Shown: piece after piece, positions 35,624 through 45,135 of the stretch
Numbering within the stretch: position 1 is the first letter of the stretch
Layout of the letters: every line of letters starts with the position of its first letter
DNA from: an uncultured Dorea sp.
Lineage (GTDB): Bacteria; Bacillota; Clostridia; Lachnospirales; Lachnospiraceae
Reading direction: 5' to 3'
NCBI GenBank assembly: GCA_910585725.1
Contig: CAJUFA010000025.1
Coordinates: 1 to 54,958 of the forward strand
Length of the DNA: 54,958 nucleotides
Program-made: the position numbers and the translations under genes
The notes under the pieces: generated by a model
The model's input: the letters and a program-made list of their open reading frames with translations, nothing else
Database searches by the model: none
Told to the model about the DNA's origin: nothing

Positions 35624-36787
35624 ATGAGTAAAAAACATAGGATATGTATTTTTTCAGCTCAATACCTCCCTCATATGGGAGGGTTGGAGCGCCATACTCA
35701 TAATCTGGCGAAAAAATTGGCGGAAAGCGGATGTGAAGTTACAATAGTGACGTCAAATGTTGTAAACGCGGCTGTATATGAGCATTCAAAAAGGATGCGA
35801 GTATATAGAATGCCTTGCTTTAACTGGATGGACGGCCGTTTTCCCGTACCAAAGCCGAATAGACTGTTTTGTAAGATTCACCGTGTTTTGTCGGCTAAGG
35901 AATTTGACTTAATTATTGTAAGCACACGTTTTTATTTCCTGTCTTTGTACGGGATGTGTTACGCAAAACGTAAAGGTATAAAATGTATTACAATAGAACA
36001 TGGGACAGGGCATCTGGCGACAGGTAACCGCTTTTTTGATGTTGTCGGCGAAGTATACGAACACTTGCTGACCGGAGTGGAGAGGAGAATTTGTACAGAT
36101 TATTACGGCGTGTCTAATGCGGCTGTAAACTGGCTGACTCATTTTCATATTCGGGCAAAGGGGGTTTTATATAATTCCGTAGATTTGGAGCAGATAGAAA
36201 AGTTATACGAAGACCCGGTAAGAGATTTTAGAAAGGATTATCGGATACCGGATGATGCGGTTGTTATAGCCTATACGGGACGCCTGATAAAGGAAAAGGG
36301 AGTATTATCCCTGATTTGTGCGGTCAAAGAACTACATAAGAGATATGAGAGAATCTTTCTGTTCATAGCCGGCGAGGGGGAACTGAGGAATGAAATCGAG
36401 GAACAGGAGGAAGAATACATAGTATTGCTTGGCAAATTGGAATTTGAACAGGTAATTTCATTGCTGCGCCAGACGGATATTTTTTGTCTGCCTTCGGCAT
36501 ATCCGGAAGGATTTCCAACGTCTACGCTTGAGGCAATGTCCTGCAGATGTTATCCTCTGGTAACGGATAGAGGAGGAGCGCAGGAATTGATTTCAGATAG
36601 TTCTTACGGGAAGATCTTGTCTGATAACAGACCTGAGACATTAGTGAAGGCGATCGGTCAAATTATGTCGGATAGAGACAAGATGCGGGAGGTTTCGGCT
36701 AAAGGTTATCAAAGAGTAAAAGACTTCTTTACCTGGAATCGAGTGACAGGACAGATTATAGATATATGCGGGAAGAAAACTTCTTAG
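35624..36787 (+). CDS. family 4 glycosyltransferase
   Basis: The N-terminal Rossmann domain begins RICIFSAQYLPHMGGLERH, the usual acceptor-side GT4 opening. The C-terminal donor domain has YTGRLIKEKGV and FCLPSAYPEGFPTSTLEAMSC, which holds the EX7E-type nucleotide-sugar site. It is predicted to be a retaining enzyme in the cytoplasm. I chose ATG 35624 (AAGGG ten bases upstream); an in-frame ATG at 35597, overlapping the previous gene, is possible and adds nine residues. Confidence 0.9.
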   Translation: MSKKHRICIFSAQYLPHMGGLERHTHNLAKKLAESGCEVTIVTSNVVNAAVYEHSKRMRVYRMPCFNWMDGRFPVPKPNRLFCKIHRVLSAKEFDLIIVSTRFYFLSLYGMCYAKRKGIKCITIEHGTGHLATGNRFFDVVGEVYEHLLTGVERRICTDYYGVSNAAVNWLTHFHIRAKGVLYNSVDLEQIEKLYEDPVRDFRKDYRIPDDAVVIAYTGRLIKEKGVLSLICAVKELHKRYERIFLFIAGEGELRNEIEEQEEEYIVLLGKLEFEQVISLLRQTDIFCLPSAYPEGFPTSTLEAMSCRCYPLVTDRGGAQELISDSSYGKILSDNRPETLVKAIGQIMSDRDKMREVSAKGYQRVKDFFTWNRVTGQIIDICGKKTS

Positions 36788-36824
36788 TGAAGAGCGGGTA
36801 TATGAAGATCTTATCGGAGGAAGC

Positions 36825-38846
36825 ATGGATAGAATAAAAAGTTGTATAAAAGAGCATAAGAAGCTGTCTTGCGTCTATCTCTGTTTTGCATGTATTATAG
36901 GTATCGCTATTATTATCATGTATGGGACGGAGATCCGGGACGTATTGCCGCAGCCCAGAAATGTAATGCGGGTAAAAGACGGTAAGGCGGCGCCGGATAA
37001 TTTTGTTATGCTGACCGAGAAAACGAATATCGAGCAGAAGATATCTATGGTAAGCAAGTCTTTTACAGGTTTTTCTTTATGGTTTGAAGAGAATGAAACG
37101 GATCAGGATGCAAAGATTCGTGTAAAACTGTTCGATGCTTCAAGAAAATTAGTAGAAGAATGGGAATTTCGTACCAGCGATATACCGGAGGATACTTTTT
37201 TTAATTTTTATGTTCCGAAGATAGACGTCAATATAGGAGACACATATTTTATTGATATCGCAGCGGACTCTGATAATAAAACGACGGTGCCTATGGGGAT
37301 ATCACAGCGGACTTCTTATATGAAAAACGATCTGTTCAGTGAAATAAAGATAAATGGCAGAACAGGGATAAAAAATATAGAAGGCGAGTATTTACTGGAT
37401 TATCAGATCCTTGACGGGACGTGCGAATCTTTAAAATACTTTTTTTTATTTGTAGTAATACTTATATTTGCCTTGATTGGGATTGTTTTTATCCTGCTTG
37501 TTACACAGCCAAAAAAGGAATGGGTTTTTGTTTTTATGGCATTGTTACTGGGAGGTCTCTATTTGCTGGTCATTCCTCCTTTTGCAGCGCCGGACGAGGG
37601 GACTCATTTTATAACGGCGTACGCGCAAAGCAGTACGTTATTGGGAAGAAACGTCGATGATGAAGAAGGAAATGTTATATTTGAACCGGATGGAGCGATT
37701 TTTTTTGTAAGAAAGGATTATCCGGATAAAAGTAGTTATGCTACTTACATACGGGGTCTTTTTGGAAAAGAAGAGAATATTGTCCGGAATGAGATCTCGT
37801 GCAGAAAAAGTCTGAACAGAAAGAGTCTGGGATATGTGCCGCAGGTGACTGGGCTTATGCTGGGACGCCTGCTGCAAGTAAAGGGCATCGGCCTGTTCGC
37901 TATGGGAAGGGTCATGGCGCTATTCTGGTATTGTTTCCTTATGTTTTGGAGTATACGTTTAATACCTGACTTTGGAAAAAATATCCTGTTTGTCGTCGGC
38001 TTGCTGCCGATGACGGTGCAGCAGATCGTGTCATACAATTATGATTCTGTGCTGCTTGGCGCTTCTTTCTTTGCGACAGCATACTTTTTCTATCTGGTCT
38101 GTGACAAAAGAAAAGAACAGATCCAGATAAAGGATTATCTGGTGGTAGGAGTTCTCGTTTTAATCATAGTGCCGATCAAATTTATATACATTCCGCTTCT
38201 GGGAATAGGATTGCTGATTCCGAAAGAGAAATTCGGCGGAATAAGAAAGAAAGCGTGCTGTATCGGCGCAGTGATCGCCTCCAGTTTGCTGATTATACGA
38301 ATCGTAAATTGGGGGAGAATTTCAAACGCCGTATCGGTAGGAAGCGGGACGGGAATAAGCAAATATACATTGACGGATTGTATCCAGAATCCGATCCAGA
38401 TATTTGTAATGTTCTTTAAAACGATAGAGCGCTATGGTTCGATGTATTTTCAGTCCATGCTCGGCTCTTCGCTCGGATGGCTTGAAATAGAAATTCCAGA
38501 TATCATTATATGTGGTTTTGTAATATTATTGTTCTGCAGTCTTTTGGAGTTACAGGATGTCCGTCAGTGGAGAAGAAATGAACGTATATGGTTTATTGTG
38601 TTATCAGCGGGAATTGGAGGGATGGTAATCCTGTCTTTATTATTAGATTGGACGCCGAAGGGTTCCGCGGTGGTCGAGGGCGTACAGGGACGGTATTTTC
38701 TTCCGATACTGCCGCTTTTGCTGCTGGCAATACAGAATCAGACGATTGTCCTGAGAAAGAAGCTGGATACATTTCTGGTCAGCGGCGTGATGTTTTTGCA
38801 GATTGCGGCTGTACTCTGCGTCGTATCTACAGTGGCGGCGAGATGA
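36825..38846 (+). CDS. DUF2142 family polytopic membrane protein
   Basis: The 673-residue protein has one N-terminal TM helix, an extracytoplasmic beta-rich domain (about 40-200) and then about ten TM helices. The DUF2142 motif PPFAAPDEGTHFITAYA lies near 250 and resembles the acidic outer loop of GT-C glycosyltransferases. It may use lipid-linked sugars outside the cell. Its N-terminal ectodomain resembles the small protein at 40533. GGAGGAAGC just before the ATG supports the start. Confidence 0.85.
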   Translation: MDRIKSCIKEHKKLSCVYLCFACIIGIAIIIMYGTEIRDVLPQPRNVMRVKDGKAAPDNFVMLTEKTNIEQKISMVSKSFTGFSLWFEENETDQDAKIRVKLFDASRKLVEEWEFRTSDIPEDTFFNFYVPKIDVNIGDTYFIDIAADSDNKTTVPMGISQRTSYMKNDLFSEIKINGRTGIKNIEGEYLLDYQILDGTCESLKYFFLFVVILIFALIGIVFILLVTQPKKEWVFVFMALLLGGLYLLVIPPFAAPDEGTHFITAYAQSSTLLGRNVDDEEGNVIFEPDGAIFFVRKDYPDKSSYATYIRGLFGKEENIVRNEISCRKSLNRKSLGYVPQVTGLMLGRLLQVKGIGLFAMGRVMALFWYCFLMFWSIRLIPDFGKNILFVVGLLPMTVQQIVSYNYDSVLLGASFFATAYFFYLVCDKRKEQIQIKDYLVVGVLVLIIVPIKFIYIPLLGIGLLIPKEKFGGIRKKACCIGAVIASSLLIIRIVNWGRISNAVSVGSGTGISKYTLTDCIQNPIQIFVMFFKTIERYGSMYFQSMLGSSLGWLEIEIPDIIICGFVILLFCSLLELQDVRQWRRNERIWFIVLSAGIGGMVILSLLLDWTPKGSAVVEGVQGRYFLPILPLLLLAIQNQTIVLRKKLDTFLVSGVMFLQIAAVLCVVSTVAAR

Positions 38847-38880
38847 AAAGATGTTGCAAGAGATTGATCGCAGGCATAGC

Positions 38881-38909
38881 TTGCTATTTCAAAGAGGGAA
38901 TGCTATAAT
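38881..38909 (+). promoter_or_regulatory. promoter of the ABC-exporter operon
   Basis: TTGCTA 38881-38886 and TATAAT 38904-38909 are separated by exactly 17 bases, about 50 bases before the permease gene. Close gene spacing downstream allows one transcript through the CotH gene. Confidence 0.7.
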
Positions 38910-38962
38910 ATGCAAAATGTTATTTTGTTAAATGCAGAGAATAAGGTCATAGAGGGAAGAAA

Positions 38963-39739
38963 ATGACTAAATATATAGAAAATTTCAAAAAATTTCAGCC
39001 ACTTTTGTATGAATTGGTTGCGAGAGACGTAAAAATCAAATACCGCAGATCTGTATTGGGGGTTCTATGGACTTTGTTGAACCCTCTTTTAATGATGGCA
39101 ATATTGTCGGTCGTGTTCTCGAATTTATTTCGTTTTGAAATTGAAAATTACTCCTTGTACCTTCTGGCAGGGCAGATTTTATTCAATTTCTACAATGAGT
39201 CTACCTCCGGCGCCATGACGGCGATATTAGGAAACGCGTCGTTGATCAAGAAAGTGTATATTCCTAAATATTTGTTTGTTGTTTCAAGGATTGCATCCAG
39301 CTCTATTAACGTCCTGTCTTCATTCTGCGCGTTGATATTGGTGATGCTGTTTACCAGGGCGGAGTTACATTTTACAATGTTTCTGGTGGTGATACCTCTG
39401 TTTTATATCGTGGTGTTTTCACTGGGGGTAGGGTTGATACTCGCGGCTCTTACCGTGAAATTCAGGGATATCATACATCTTTACGGGGTATTCATGACTG
39501 CGCTTATGTATCTTACGCCGATTATCTATCCTATCGAGATGCTGCCGGGATGGGTGAAGACGATCGTCAGGCTGAATCCGCTGACAGGTATTCTTGATAT
39601 ATTCAGAGGTGTGGTAATATATAATACAGTGCCTTCCGCCGCTCAATTCATAGTTTCATTTGTGATAGTATGTTTCATGTTATTGCTTGGCTTATGGGTA
39701 TTCTATCGGCAGCAGGATGAGTTTATATTGAATCTATAG
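38963..39739 (+). CDS. polysaccharide/teichoic-acid ABC exporter permease (Wzm/TagG type)
   Basis: This 258-residue ABC-2 permease exports a lipid-linked glycan. It has the amphipathic N-terminal segment and the typical LVARDVKIKYRRSVLGVLW, then NPLLMMAIL, six TM helices, and KKVYIPKYLFV in the middle loop. The next gene is its ATPase. TagG-type and Wzm-type exporters are difficult to separate from sequence. Confidence 0.93.
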   Translation: MTKYIENFKKFQPLLYELVARDVKIKYRRSVLGVLWTLLNPLLMMAILSVVFSNLFRFEIENYSLYLLAGQILFNFYNESTSGAMTAILGNASLIKKVYIPKYLFVVSRIASSSINVLSSFCALILVMLFTRAELHFTMFLVVIPLFYIVVFSLGVGLILAALTVKFRDIIHLYGVFMTALMYLTPIIYPIEMLPGWVKTIVRLNPLTGILDIFRGVVIYNTVPSAAQFIVSFVIVCFMLLLGLWVFYRQQDEFILNL

Positions 39740-39758
39740 ATAGTTGGAGAGTAGAGTG

Positions 39759-40514
39759 ATGAGAGATATTATCATTAAAGCGGATCATGTATCGATGCGT
39801 TTTAACCTGGCTTCCGAGAAAGTAGATAACATGAAAGAATATTTCATCCGGAGACTGAAACGCAAGGTCAACACGGATGATGAATTTTGGGCGCTTCAGG
39901 ATGTGAGTTTTCAGATAGAAAAGGGAGAATCGGTCGCGTTGATCGGTTTGAACGGATGTGGGAAGAGCACGATGCTTAAGACGATAGCAGGAGTCTTGAA
40001 ACCCACGAAGGGGAAAGTGACTATAAATGGAAGCATTGCGCCGATGATCGAACTGGGGGCGGGATTCGATATGGATCTGACGGCAAGGGAAAACGTGTAT
40101 TTAAACGGCGCGATTCTGGGCTATAATAAGGAGCAGATGAGATCATATTATGATGATATTGTAGAGTTTTCTGAGCTGACGGATTTCATGGACGTTCCGG
40201 TTAAGAACTTTTCGTCAGGTATGCTGGCCCGTCTGGCTTTTTCCATTGCTACGATAGGGAAACCGGATATCCTGATTGTGGATGAAGTTTTATCGGTGGG
40301 AGATTTCAGGTTCCAGGAGAAATGCGAGAAAAGAATCCATGGCATGATGAAGGAAGACACTACGATTTTGTTCGTATCACACAGTATCGCGCAGGTGAAG
40401 AAGATCTGTAAAAGAGCGATATGGCTTGAGAAAGGACATATACGTGAAGACGGGGCAAGTGAAGAAGTCGGTAGCAGATTCGAGAGAGCTTATTATGCGG
40501 GTGAATTAGAATAA
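39759..40514 (+). CDS. polysaccharide/teichoic-acid ABC exporter ATPase (Wzt/TagH type)
   Basis: This ATPase powers the permease encoded just upstream. Walker A (GLNGCGKSTML), the signature FSSGMLARLAFSI and Walker B (ILIVDEVLSVGD) are present, the last with the VLSVGD ending typical of Wzt/TagH. The protein stops soon after the nucleotide-binding domain, so it lacks a C-terminal carbohydrate-binding extension. The frame opens at TTG 39744, but GGAGAG at 39746 marks ATG 39759. Confidence 0.92.
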   Translation: MRDIIIKADHVSMRFNLASEKVDNMKEYFIRRLKRKVNTDDEFWALQDVSFQIEKGESVALIGLNGCGKSTMLKTIAGVLKPTKGKVTINGSIAPMIELGAGFDMDLTARENVYLNGAILGYNKEQMRSYYDDIVEFSELTDFMDVPVKNFSSGMLARLAFSIATIGKPDILIVDEVLSVGDFRFQEKCEKRIHGMMKEDTTILFVSHSIAQVKKICKRAIWLEKGHIREDGASEEVGSRFERAYYAGELE

Positions 40515-40532
40515 TAGAAGGTTGGAGCGGGC

Positions 40533-41165
40533 ATGAAGATATGGAAGAAGATCATACTTGTCGTCCTGATTATCCTGTCAGCGGCTGCGTATTCTTATGG
40601 CGAGTGGCCAAGAGCGATCTATGATACGGATGTCAGCAGCAGCGTATATGAGAATTCGGGTGAATTGACAGAAGGAATGGTTTTTGAACAGCGGTTTGTA
40701 TGCAGTGACGAAGGATTCTGCGGGCTGAAAGTAAAACTAACGAAGTTAGACCATCTGAAGATCGGAGTATACAGCTGGAAGATACAGGAGACGGAATCAG
40801 GAACGATAGCGGGAAGCGGCATGATCGATGAAAGCATGACGGAAAATAAGATATTTGAAAGCGCCAGCGCGTTAAAGAGGGGGAATATCGAATTGGATAT
40901 TCCGGATCAGAAGGGAAGCGAAGGGAAAGAATATCTGTTTACTATAGAAGCTAAGGACGTAGAGCCGGAAGAGACGATGGCAGTCTATCTAACGAATAAA
41001 AGCGGAAACGACAGCTTTTTGAAAATCGGGGAAGAAGATTCGAACCAAGTCGGAGTGATTAAGCTGCGTTATCATAGGTTTAACTATGAGACGTTTATTG
41101 TTTTCTTAGGAATTATGACGTATCTGGCGGTATTCATCAAGTTTATGTATAGATTATTCAGATAG
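40533..41165 (+). CDS. uncharacterised membrane-anchored ectodomain protein
   Basis: I do not recognise a named family. The 210-residue protein has an N-terminal TM or signal anchor (about 5-22), a beta-rich extracytoplasmic domain (about 25-175) and a C-terminal TM (about 188-205) with a basic tail. The ectodomain pattern (VFEQRF, CGLKVKLT, IGVYSW, LFTIEAKD) resembles the N-terminal ectodomain of the DUF2142 protein at 36825 and glycan-binding beta-sandwiches. It lies between the ABC exporter and the glycosyltransferases, so a role in handling exported polymer is plausible. Confidence 0.6.
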   Translation: MKIWKKIILVVLIILSAAAYSYGEWPRAIYDTDVSSSVYENSGELTEGMVFEQRFVCSDEGFCGLKVKLTKLDHLKIGVYSWKIQETESGTIAGSGMIDESMTENKIFESASALKRGNIELDIPDQKGSEGKEYLFTIEAKDVEPEETMAVYLTNKSGNDSFLKIGEEDSNQVGVIKLRYHRFNYETFIVFLGIMTYLAVFIKFMYRLFR

Positions 41166-41179
41166 CAAAGGAGATTAAG

Positions 41180-42157
41180 ATGGACGTATCAATTGTAATT
41201 CCCACAAAGAATGCGGGGGAGATCCTGGACAAAGTGTTGGACAGGGTATTCAGACAGGAGACGGAATATGAATACGAGGTCATCTGTGTGGATTCGGGAT
41301 CAAGCGACCAGACGGTATCGGCGATTAAAAAATATCCGTGTCTTTTGTATGAGATACCGGCGTCGGAATTCGGTCATGGAAAGACACGGAATTTTGGCGC
41401 GTCGAAGGGGAGCGGAGAATTTATTGTATTCATCACGCAGGACGCGGTACCGGCGTCAAAGAGATGGCTGCAGAATTTTATTGACGCCATGAAGTCTGAT
41501 CCGGAAATTGTAGGCGGATTTGGAATTCACTACCCTTATCCGGATTGTAATATTATTGATAAGAGAGATTTATATTATCATTTTAAGAATTTCGGCGAGG
41601 ATAATACAATCTATCAGATTACGGATGAGAACAGAGAGAGATATGAGACGGAGGAAGGTTACCGCCATCTGTTGTGTTTCTTTTCCGATAATAACTCTTG
41701 CGTCAGGAGAGACGTGTTCGAGAAATACCCGTATGAGGACGTGAATTTTGCCGAAGACCAGATATGGGCAAGAAAGATGATCGAGATGGGCTGTAAGAAG
41801 ATATATTGTCCCCATGCTCCGGTTTATCATTCACATAATTATAAATTGTCTACTTATTTTACAAGATACTTTGACGAATATAAAGGATTGTATTATCTGC
41901 AGGATTTTCTTATCTCCACCAGTTGGCTTAAGCTTCCGCTTCAGGTCGCCAAGCATATACTTGCGGACGCAAAATATATCCGGCGTCTTGATATGCCGAA
42001 AAGGGAAAAGTTATATTGGCTTAGATATTCCGTGTGCAGGAATTTGAGCCGGTATTACGGAGGATATCTGGGAGGAAAGTATGACGGCTATCCGGAGAAA
42101 GTCCAGCAGTGGCTGGACCGCAGAGTATCACAACAGTATAAGCAAAGAAAGGCGTAA
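41180..42157 (+). CDS. family 2 glycosyltransferase, rhamnosyltransferase-like
   Basis: The 325-residue protein has the GT2 start VSIVIPTKNAGEILD, CVDSGSSDQT, the acidic segment FITQDAVPAS (the DXD equivalent) and, near 190, the catalytic-base-like FAEDQIWARKM. SEFGHGKTRNFGA is typical of bacterial rhamnosyltransferases. It probably adds a sugar, perhaps rhamnose, on the cytoplasmic side. The genes to make dTDP-rhamnose are not in this window. Confidence 0.85.
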   Translation: MDVSIVIPTKNAGEILDKVLDRVFRQETEYEYEVICVDSGSSDQTVSAIKKYPCLLYEIPASEFGHGKTRNFGASKGSGEFIVFITQDAVPASKRWLQNFIDAMKSDPEIVGGFGIHYPYPDCNIIDKRDLYYHFKNFGEDNTIYQITDENRERYETEEGYRHLLCFFSDNNSCVRRDVFEKYPYEDVNFAEDQIWARKMIEMGCKKIYCPHAPVYHSHNYKLSTYFTRYFDEYKGLYYLQDFLISTSWLKLPLQVAKHILADAKYIRRLDMPKREKLYWLRYSVCRNLSRYYGGYLGGKYDGYPEKVQQWLDRRVSQQYKQRKA

Positions 42158-42163
42158 TAAGAT

Positions 42164-43405
42164 ATGAGTATGAAGGATTTGAAACTTTTTTTTCAAAAAT
42201 TAATTCCGTTTCTTAAGAAAAGAGGAATAAAGGGCGCTGTAAAAAAAGTAATGCAGAAGCTGCAGGTTATTCCGGAAAAGGCGCGGTATATCGAACATTA
42301 TGAATTTGTGGTAGATCAGACGAGGGTACCGCTCAATCGGCAGGAATATGAAAAGCATAAGGATGACGAGGTGAAGATATTGAACTGGATTATCCCTGAG
42401 ATGGGAAAGGGATCCGGCGGACATCTGAATATCTTCCGTTTTATTTCTAATTTAGAGAACATGGGATTCCACAGCAGATTGTATCTCTATCAGACTCCGA
42501 ATTACAGGGATAATCAATCGGTGATTGCTTTCTTAAGAGAAAATTTTCCGATACTGGATGAGAGAGTAGAGGCGTTCTGGGACGTCAGATTCGCAGAATT
42601 TGCTCATGGAGTTATAGCTACGTCCTGGGAGACGGCATATTACGTCAGCAGGTTTGATAATGCGATTTCAAAGTTTTACTTTGTGCAGGATTACGAGCCG
42701 TATTTCTTTGCGCGAGGATCTCAGTATGAATTTGCAAAGCACACTTATGAGCTGGGACTTCGGGGAATCACGGCCGGTGATTGGCTGAAGGATAAGCTGA
42801 CGAATGAATTTAATATGCAGGCCGATAGCTTTGGATTTTCTTATGACAGGGATATCTATATGCCGAAGAAAAAGAAAAGCGGGAAAAAGAGAGTCTTCTT
42901 TTACGCAAGACCTGTTACGCCAAGGCGGGATTTTGAGCTGGGGCTTCTGGCGTTGGATTTGTTGTGTAAGAAGATGCCGGAGGTAGAGATCATATTTGCA
43001 GGATGGGATCTGACTGCGGCGGAGATTCCGTTTCAATATAAGAGTCTCGGGATTGTTGAGATCAGTAAGCTGTCGAATATCTATGCCCAGTGCGATATGT
43101 GTTTGATTATCTCGAATACGAATCTGTCGCTGCTTCCGTTAGAGGTAATGGCGTCTAATTCCGTGGCGGTATGTTCAAAAGGAGAGAACAGTACGTGGCT
43201 TGTGAATGAGGAGAATGCGATCCTTGTAGATTATGACCCGCGTAATATGGCGGAGACATTAGAGTACTATCTGAAGCATGAAGATGAATTGGCGAAGATC
43301 AGAAAGAATGGCCTTGAGTTTGCCAGATCAACGTCATGGGAAGCAGAAGCTGTTAAGGTGAAGGAAGCATTATTGAAGGGAATCGCAGAAGATGGGGAAA
43401 AATAG
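42164..43405 (+). CDS. GT4-like glycosyltransferase resembling rhamnosyltransferase WsaF
   Basis: The 413-residue protein has a basic N-terminal helix region and the segment WIIPEMGKGSGGHLNIFRFI (about 76-95). A second Rossmann domain contains FYARPVTPRRDFELGL and SNTNLSLLPLEVMASNSVAV. These match the WsaF type known from S-layer glycan synthesis. Together with the previous gene it suggests a rhamnose-containing polymer, but this is an inference from family. The C-terminus overlaps the next gene by 14 bases. Confidence 0.78.
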   Translation: MSMKDLKLFFQKLIPFLKKRGIKGAVKKVMQKLQVIPEKARYIEHYEFVVDQTRVPLNRQEYEKHKDDEVKILNWIIPEMGKGSGGHLNIFRFISNLENMGFHSRLYLYQTPNYRDNQSVIAFLRENFPILDERVEAFWDVRFAEFAHGVIATSWETAYYVSRFDNAISKFYFVQDYEPYFFARGSQYEFAKHTYELGLRGITAGDWLKDKLTNEFNMQADSFGFSYDRDIYMPKKKKSGKKRVFFYARPVTPRRDFELGLLALDLLCKKMPEVEIIFAGWDLTAAEIPFQYKSLGIVEISKLSNIYAQCDMCLIISNTNLSLLPLEVMASNSVAVCSKGENSTWLVNEENAILVDYDPRNMAETLEYYLKHEDELAKIRKNGLEFARSTSWEAEAVKVKEALLKGIAEDGEK

Positions 43406-44321
43406 AAAGGTTTTGATCATCGGAGGGAATGGGTTCATAGGAAGGAATTTCCTTAAGAGACTGGTCGAGAGAGATGATCTCAGCGTGTACAGTTTTGATT
43501 TAAGCATGCCTGCGGATAAGATCCCGGGAGTTATTTATAAAGAAGGAGATTTCTTCGACGATCATGTATTAAAGAAGAACGTGGAAGATATGGATCTGAT
43601 TATACATTCTCTGTGCACGGTGAATCCGGGTAACTCAAATGATAAGTATATGCAGGGATATGGGCGTGATTTTCTGCAGACAGTAAAGTTATGCGGGTTA
43701 TTGGCGGAGCAGAAGGCAAATATGATATTTCTTTCTTCCGGGGGAACCGTATACGGCGTGCAGGAATCCCAGCCGATCAAAGAGACGGCGCTGCCGGTTC
43801 CGATCAATCACTATGGAAGTTTGAAATTGTGTATCGAAAACGTTATCCGCACATTTAACACACAGAGACATACGAAGATGCGGATAGCCAGAATATCAAA
43901 TCCTTTTGGTCCGGGACAGGATTATCAGAAAGGCGTGGGTTTTGTAGACGCCGCGGTTAAGAAGATGATTCGCGGCGAGGAATTGGAGATATGGGGAGAC
44001 GGGGAAACCGTCCGGGATTATATTTATATTGAAGACGTGTGTAAGATGCTGGAAACTCTGGTTGATTATGAAGGGGAAGAAGAAGTATTCAATATCAGCT
44101 CGAACGAGGGCGTTACACAGAATAAAGTTATAGAAATACTGAAAACCCTGGATAGGAATATTCAAGTGGTTTATAAGGAAGCAAGAAGCGTTGATGTGAA
44201 AAGGATTGTTCTGGATAATTCTAAAATCAGGAAATATTATCAGGGAGATATACGCAGTTTTGAAGAAGGATTAAAGGAATATTACAGGTATTTATCCTGC
44301 CGGTCAGAGGTTTTGTCATAA
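43392..44321 (+). CDS. NAD-dependent epimerase/dehydratase (extended SDR)
   Basis: The 309-residue protein has the nucleotide-binding GGNGFIGRNF at the start, FLSSGGTVYG, the active-site HYGSLK (near 139) and the sugar-binding GDGETVRDYIYIEDV. This pattern fits UDP-glucose 4-epimerase-like enzymes. It probably converts a nucleotide sugar used by the adjoining transferases. It overlaps the previous gene by 14 bases. Confidence 0.87.
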   Translation: MGKNRKVLIIGGNGFIGRNFLKRLVERDDLSVYSFDLSMPADKIPGVIYKEGDFFDDHVLKKNVEDMDLIIHSLCTVNPGNSNDKYMQGYGRDFLQTVKLCGLLAEQKANMIFLSSGGTVYGVQESQPIKETALPVPINHYGSLKLCIENVIRTFNTQRHTKMRIARISNPFGPGQDYQKGVGFVDAAVKKMIRGEELEIWGDGETVRDYIYIEDVCKMLETLVDYEGEEEVFNISSNEGVTQNKVIEILKTLDRNIQVVYKEARSVDVKRIVLDNSKIRKYYQGDIRSFEEGLKEYYRYLSCRSEVLS

Positions 44322-44385
44322 TGATGGATTTCTTCTTATGCAGGGTATGATTTCAGAGGAAAGACTGTATAGAGGGATGGAAGAT

Positions 44386-45096
44386 ATGGCGGAATCAGCT
44401 TTGTCAGTATTTCGAAATGAGAGAAAATATCTTGTGCCGTGGGGCAAGGCAGTATCGATGCGGGGGAAATTTGACGAGATATTATCTCGCGACCGACATT
44501 CAGGAACTTCAGGGTATGTGGTAAGAAGCCTTTATTTTGATTCGATTAATAATGTGGATTATAAGACGAAGCTTTCGGGAGTAGAAAAGCGCAAGAAGAT
44601 ACGCATCCGGTCTTATCCGCCTGGCATAGGTACGTGTAAACTGGAACTGAAGGAGAAATACGGCGACCGGCAGCAGAAGATCAGCCTGCGGATTTCAAAA
44701 GAAGACGTGGAGAGGCTGTCCAGGCTTGACTATGGCGTATTGACGAAATATTTCGACGAATCCCAGGCCGCCGTAAAGATCTATACTGAGATGGTTATGG
44801 GAGGATACCGTCCGGTGGCGTTGGTTGAATATGACCGGGTTGCCTATACATATCCATTATATAATACAAGGATTACTTTAGATATGAATCTGCGGGGTTC
44901 TGAGGGGAATCTTGACCTTTTTGACGAGGAGCCGTTATATACGGTTTTTATGCAGGAAGAGATGGTCTTAGAGGTGAAATACGACCAGAGGCTGGCGAGG
45001 TTTATCTCGGATATACTGAAGCAGTATCATTTGACGCAATGCTCTGTGAGTAAATATTGCATAGGAAGAAAGATTTTTTGTGATTTTGAATTCTGA
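44386..45096 (+). CDS. VTC-domain protein (putative polyphosphate polymerase)
   Basis: VTC domains make inorganic polyphosphate from ATP in yeast; bacterial homologues are mostly untested. The basic-residue tunnel motifs are present: RNERKYLV, VRSLYFDS, KKIRIRSY, KLELKEK, VEYDRVAY, ITLDMNL and MVLEVKYD, with a final SKY. The frame is open from ATG 44338, but AGAGGG at 44371-44376 is best spaced to ATG 44386, giving 236 residues; other in-frame ATGs make the start uncertain. It sits directly before DUF4956 and CotH genes, a recurrent bacterial set. Confidence 0.88.
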   Translation: MAESALSVFRNERKYLVPWGKAVSMRGKFDEILSRDRHSGTSGYVVRSLYFDSINNVDYKTKLSGVEKRKKIRIRSYPPGIGTCKLELKEKYGDRQQKISLRISKEDVERLSRLDYGVLTKYFDESQAAVKIYTEMVMGGYRPVALVEYDRVAYTYPLYNTRITLDMNLRGSEGNLDLFDEEPLYTVFMQEEMVLEVKYDQRLARFISDILKQYHLTQCSVSKYCIGRKIFCDFEF

Positions 45097-45135
45097 TAAA
45101 AACAAAAAAAGAACAGAAGAGGAAAAGTAACCGTC

